Source: Combretum micranthum (lineage: Eukaryota > Streptophyta > Magnoliopsida > Myrtales > Combretaceae). From it: a DNA stretch of 64,000 bases. Every line of letters begins with the position of its first letter. Within the stretch, counting starts at the first letter, position 1. The DNA is taken from assembly GCA_024138025.1 (NCBI GenBank), contig JAMXBD010000207.1, positions 434,001-498,000 of the forward strand, written 5' to 3'. A model generated the notes under the pieces. It saw only the letters and a list, made by a program, of their open reading frames with translations. It was not told the DNA's origin and made no database searches. Of the stretch, positions 63,254 through 64,000 are shown piece after piece. The position numbers were made by a program, and so were the translations under genes.

Positions 63254-63557
63254 AGGATCATCTGATTAATTCTTACTTTACCACAAAATTTGAATACTAG
63301 GAATATATGGAACTGCATTGATATCATGGTATTTCTTTATAGGTAATGGCATTATTCTGCAAATATACAAAATTTACTTCAATTATTCTAGCTTTATCTC
63401 TACGCCTACAATTGAAGAAGACATGATACACTTAGCATGATATTATGTACGAAATAGGAAGGTTCTTGCTACTAAATTTATTGCTTCTATAAATTTTATT
63501 TCAAGATAAAGTTGATGGCATTAATGAAGCATCTAAAATAGAAGAGGGCAACGGTGA
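63254..63557. other. Intergenic, nothing recognised
   Basis: AT-rich spacer between two LTR-like sequences. Confidence 0.35.
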
Positions 63558-64000
63558 TGTAATGCCCTAACTTTGGGGTCATTTATAACCTGCTACATGT
63601 TCATATAGAATATGGACATGCAAAGGTTTTGAACCTACTAATTCCTCCATAAACATAACAAATAACTCCAAAACCACTCACAACTTAATGACTCAAAATA
63701 TTCTTCATTACTTAGATAGAATTGGAGACGATTACTTTAGATACCATCTTGCAATCCATATAGATTCATCTAATAGATGATTAAAAGAGTTTTACATTAC
63801 CAATACCTTAAGATTTGTACATTAACTAAATGTTACTAACAAATACTAATCGCATATTATCACTCAGATCATCTACATATAAGTTATTATATGTCTTCTA
63901 CTCCTCATCTGAAAGTCTCACAACTAGCATCATTCCCATACCCATTGTTTGATTATGACTATCAATACATCGATACATATGTTCAATACCTGTATTTGAA
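63558..64000. mobile_element. Possible start of another LTR, cut by the window edge
   Basis: Begins TGTAATGCCCTAACTTTGGGG, similar in style to the TGTAA.ACCCC starts of plant chromovirus LTRs. The rest lies outside the window, so neither end pair nor target duplication can be tested. Confidence 0.35.

Overview
This window is AT-rich nuclear DNA from a flowering plant, probably a dicot. The evidence is one plant-type TATA/5'UTR/ORF gene, tRNA-derived SINEs, Copia and Gypsy LTR retrotransposons with plant-type LTRs, PBS and PPT signals, and hAT transposons. I saw no bacterial operons, rRNA genes, tRNA genes or organellar DNA. The species cannot be named from the sequence. Roughly four fifths of the window is transposon-derived, and only one apparently intact host gene is present (6386-7159).

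Left part (1-21650). After two or three non-autonomous hAT remnants (1-427, 730-1845, about 2285-2650) comes a tandem segmental duplication. Unit A (about 3150-7425) carries the intact 257-codon gene with its promoter. Unit B (about 7426-20835) carries the same gene as a broken copy (19929-20694). Unit B swelled to about three times the length of A by insertions that can be read off against the empty sites in A: a solo-LTR-like piece (8324-8935), an 1806-bp long-inverted-repeat element (9541-11346, 7-bp target duplication), a gag-only Gypsy element (11412-16835) that holds a fragment of another LTR, and about 1.6 kb of diverged direct repeats and other insert around 17530-19200.

Middle part (21650-51711). 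A decayed Tat/Ogre-like Gypsy element lies on the minus strand: 3' LTR (about 21650-23981), PPT, a 3' region with a three-fold higher-order minisatellite (about 24300-28505), and a degenerate gag (about 29850-31720), with no pol seen. Upstream of the gag, a solo LTR of a family called F1 here (31856-51350) has inserted. F1 was then hit by a second F1 solo LTR (34559-39414), itself hit by an Athila-like solo LTR (35451-37077), and by a different LTR, F3 (39865-50921), itself hit by a full-length Copia element (41424-49798). Most of these junctions have target-site duplications visible by eye, so the order of insertion can be reconstructed.

Right part (51712-64000). This holds another large LTR-like sequence (F4, from 51712), a minus-strand solo LTR related to the Copia element (55696-56267), a degraded hAT transposase gene (56364-58578), a third F1 solo LTR with a perfect 5-bp duplication (59785-63248), and the start of one more LTR-like sequence at the right edge.

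The most notable points are: (1) the Copia LTR is composite and carries an embedded second PPT plus LTR start; (2) that Copia element has almost identical LTRs but a gag-pol with deletions and stops, so it probably moved in trans; (3) the higher-order minisatellite in the Ogre-like 3' region; (4) clusters of CpG-rich palindromic motifs in several unrelated LTRs; (5) the tandem gene duplication with one live and one dead copy.
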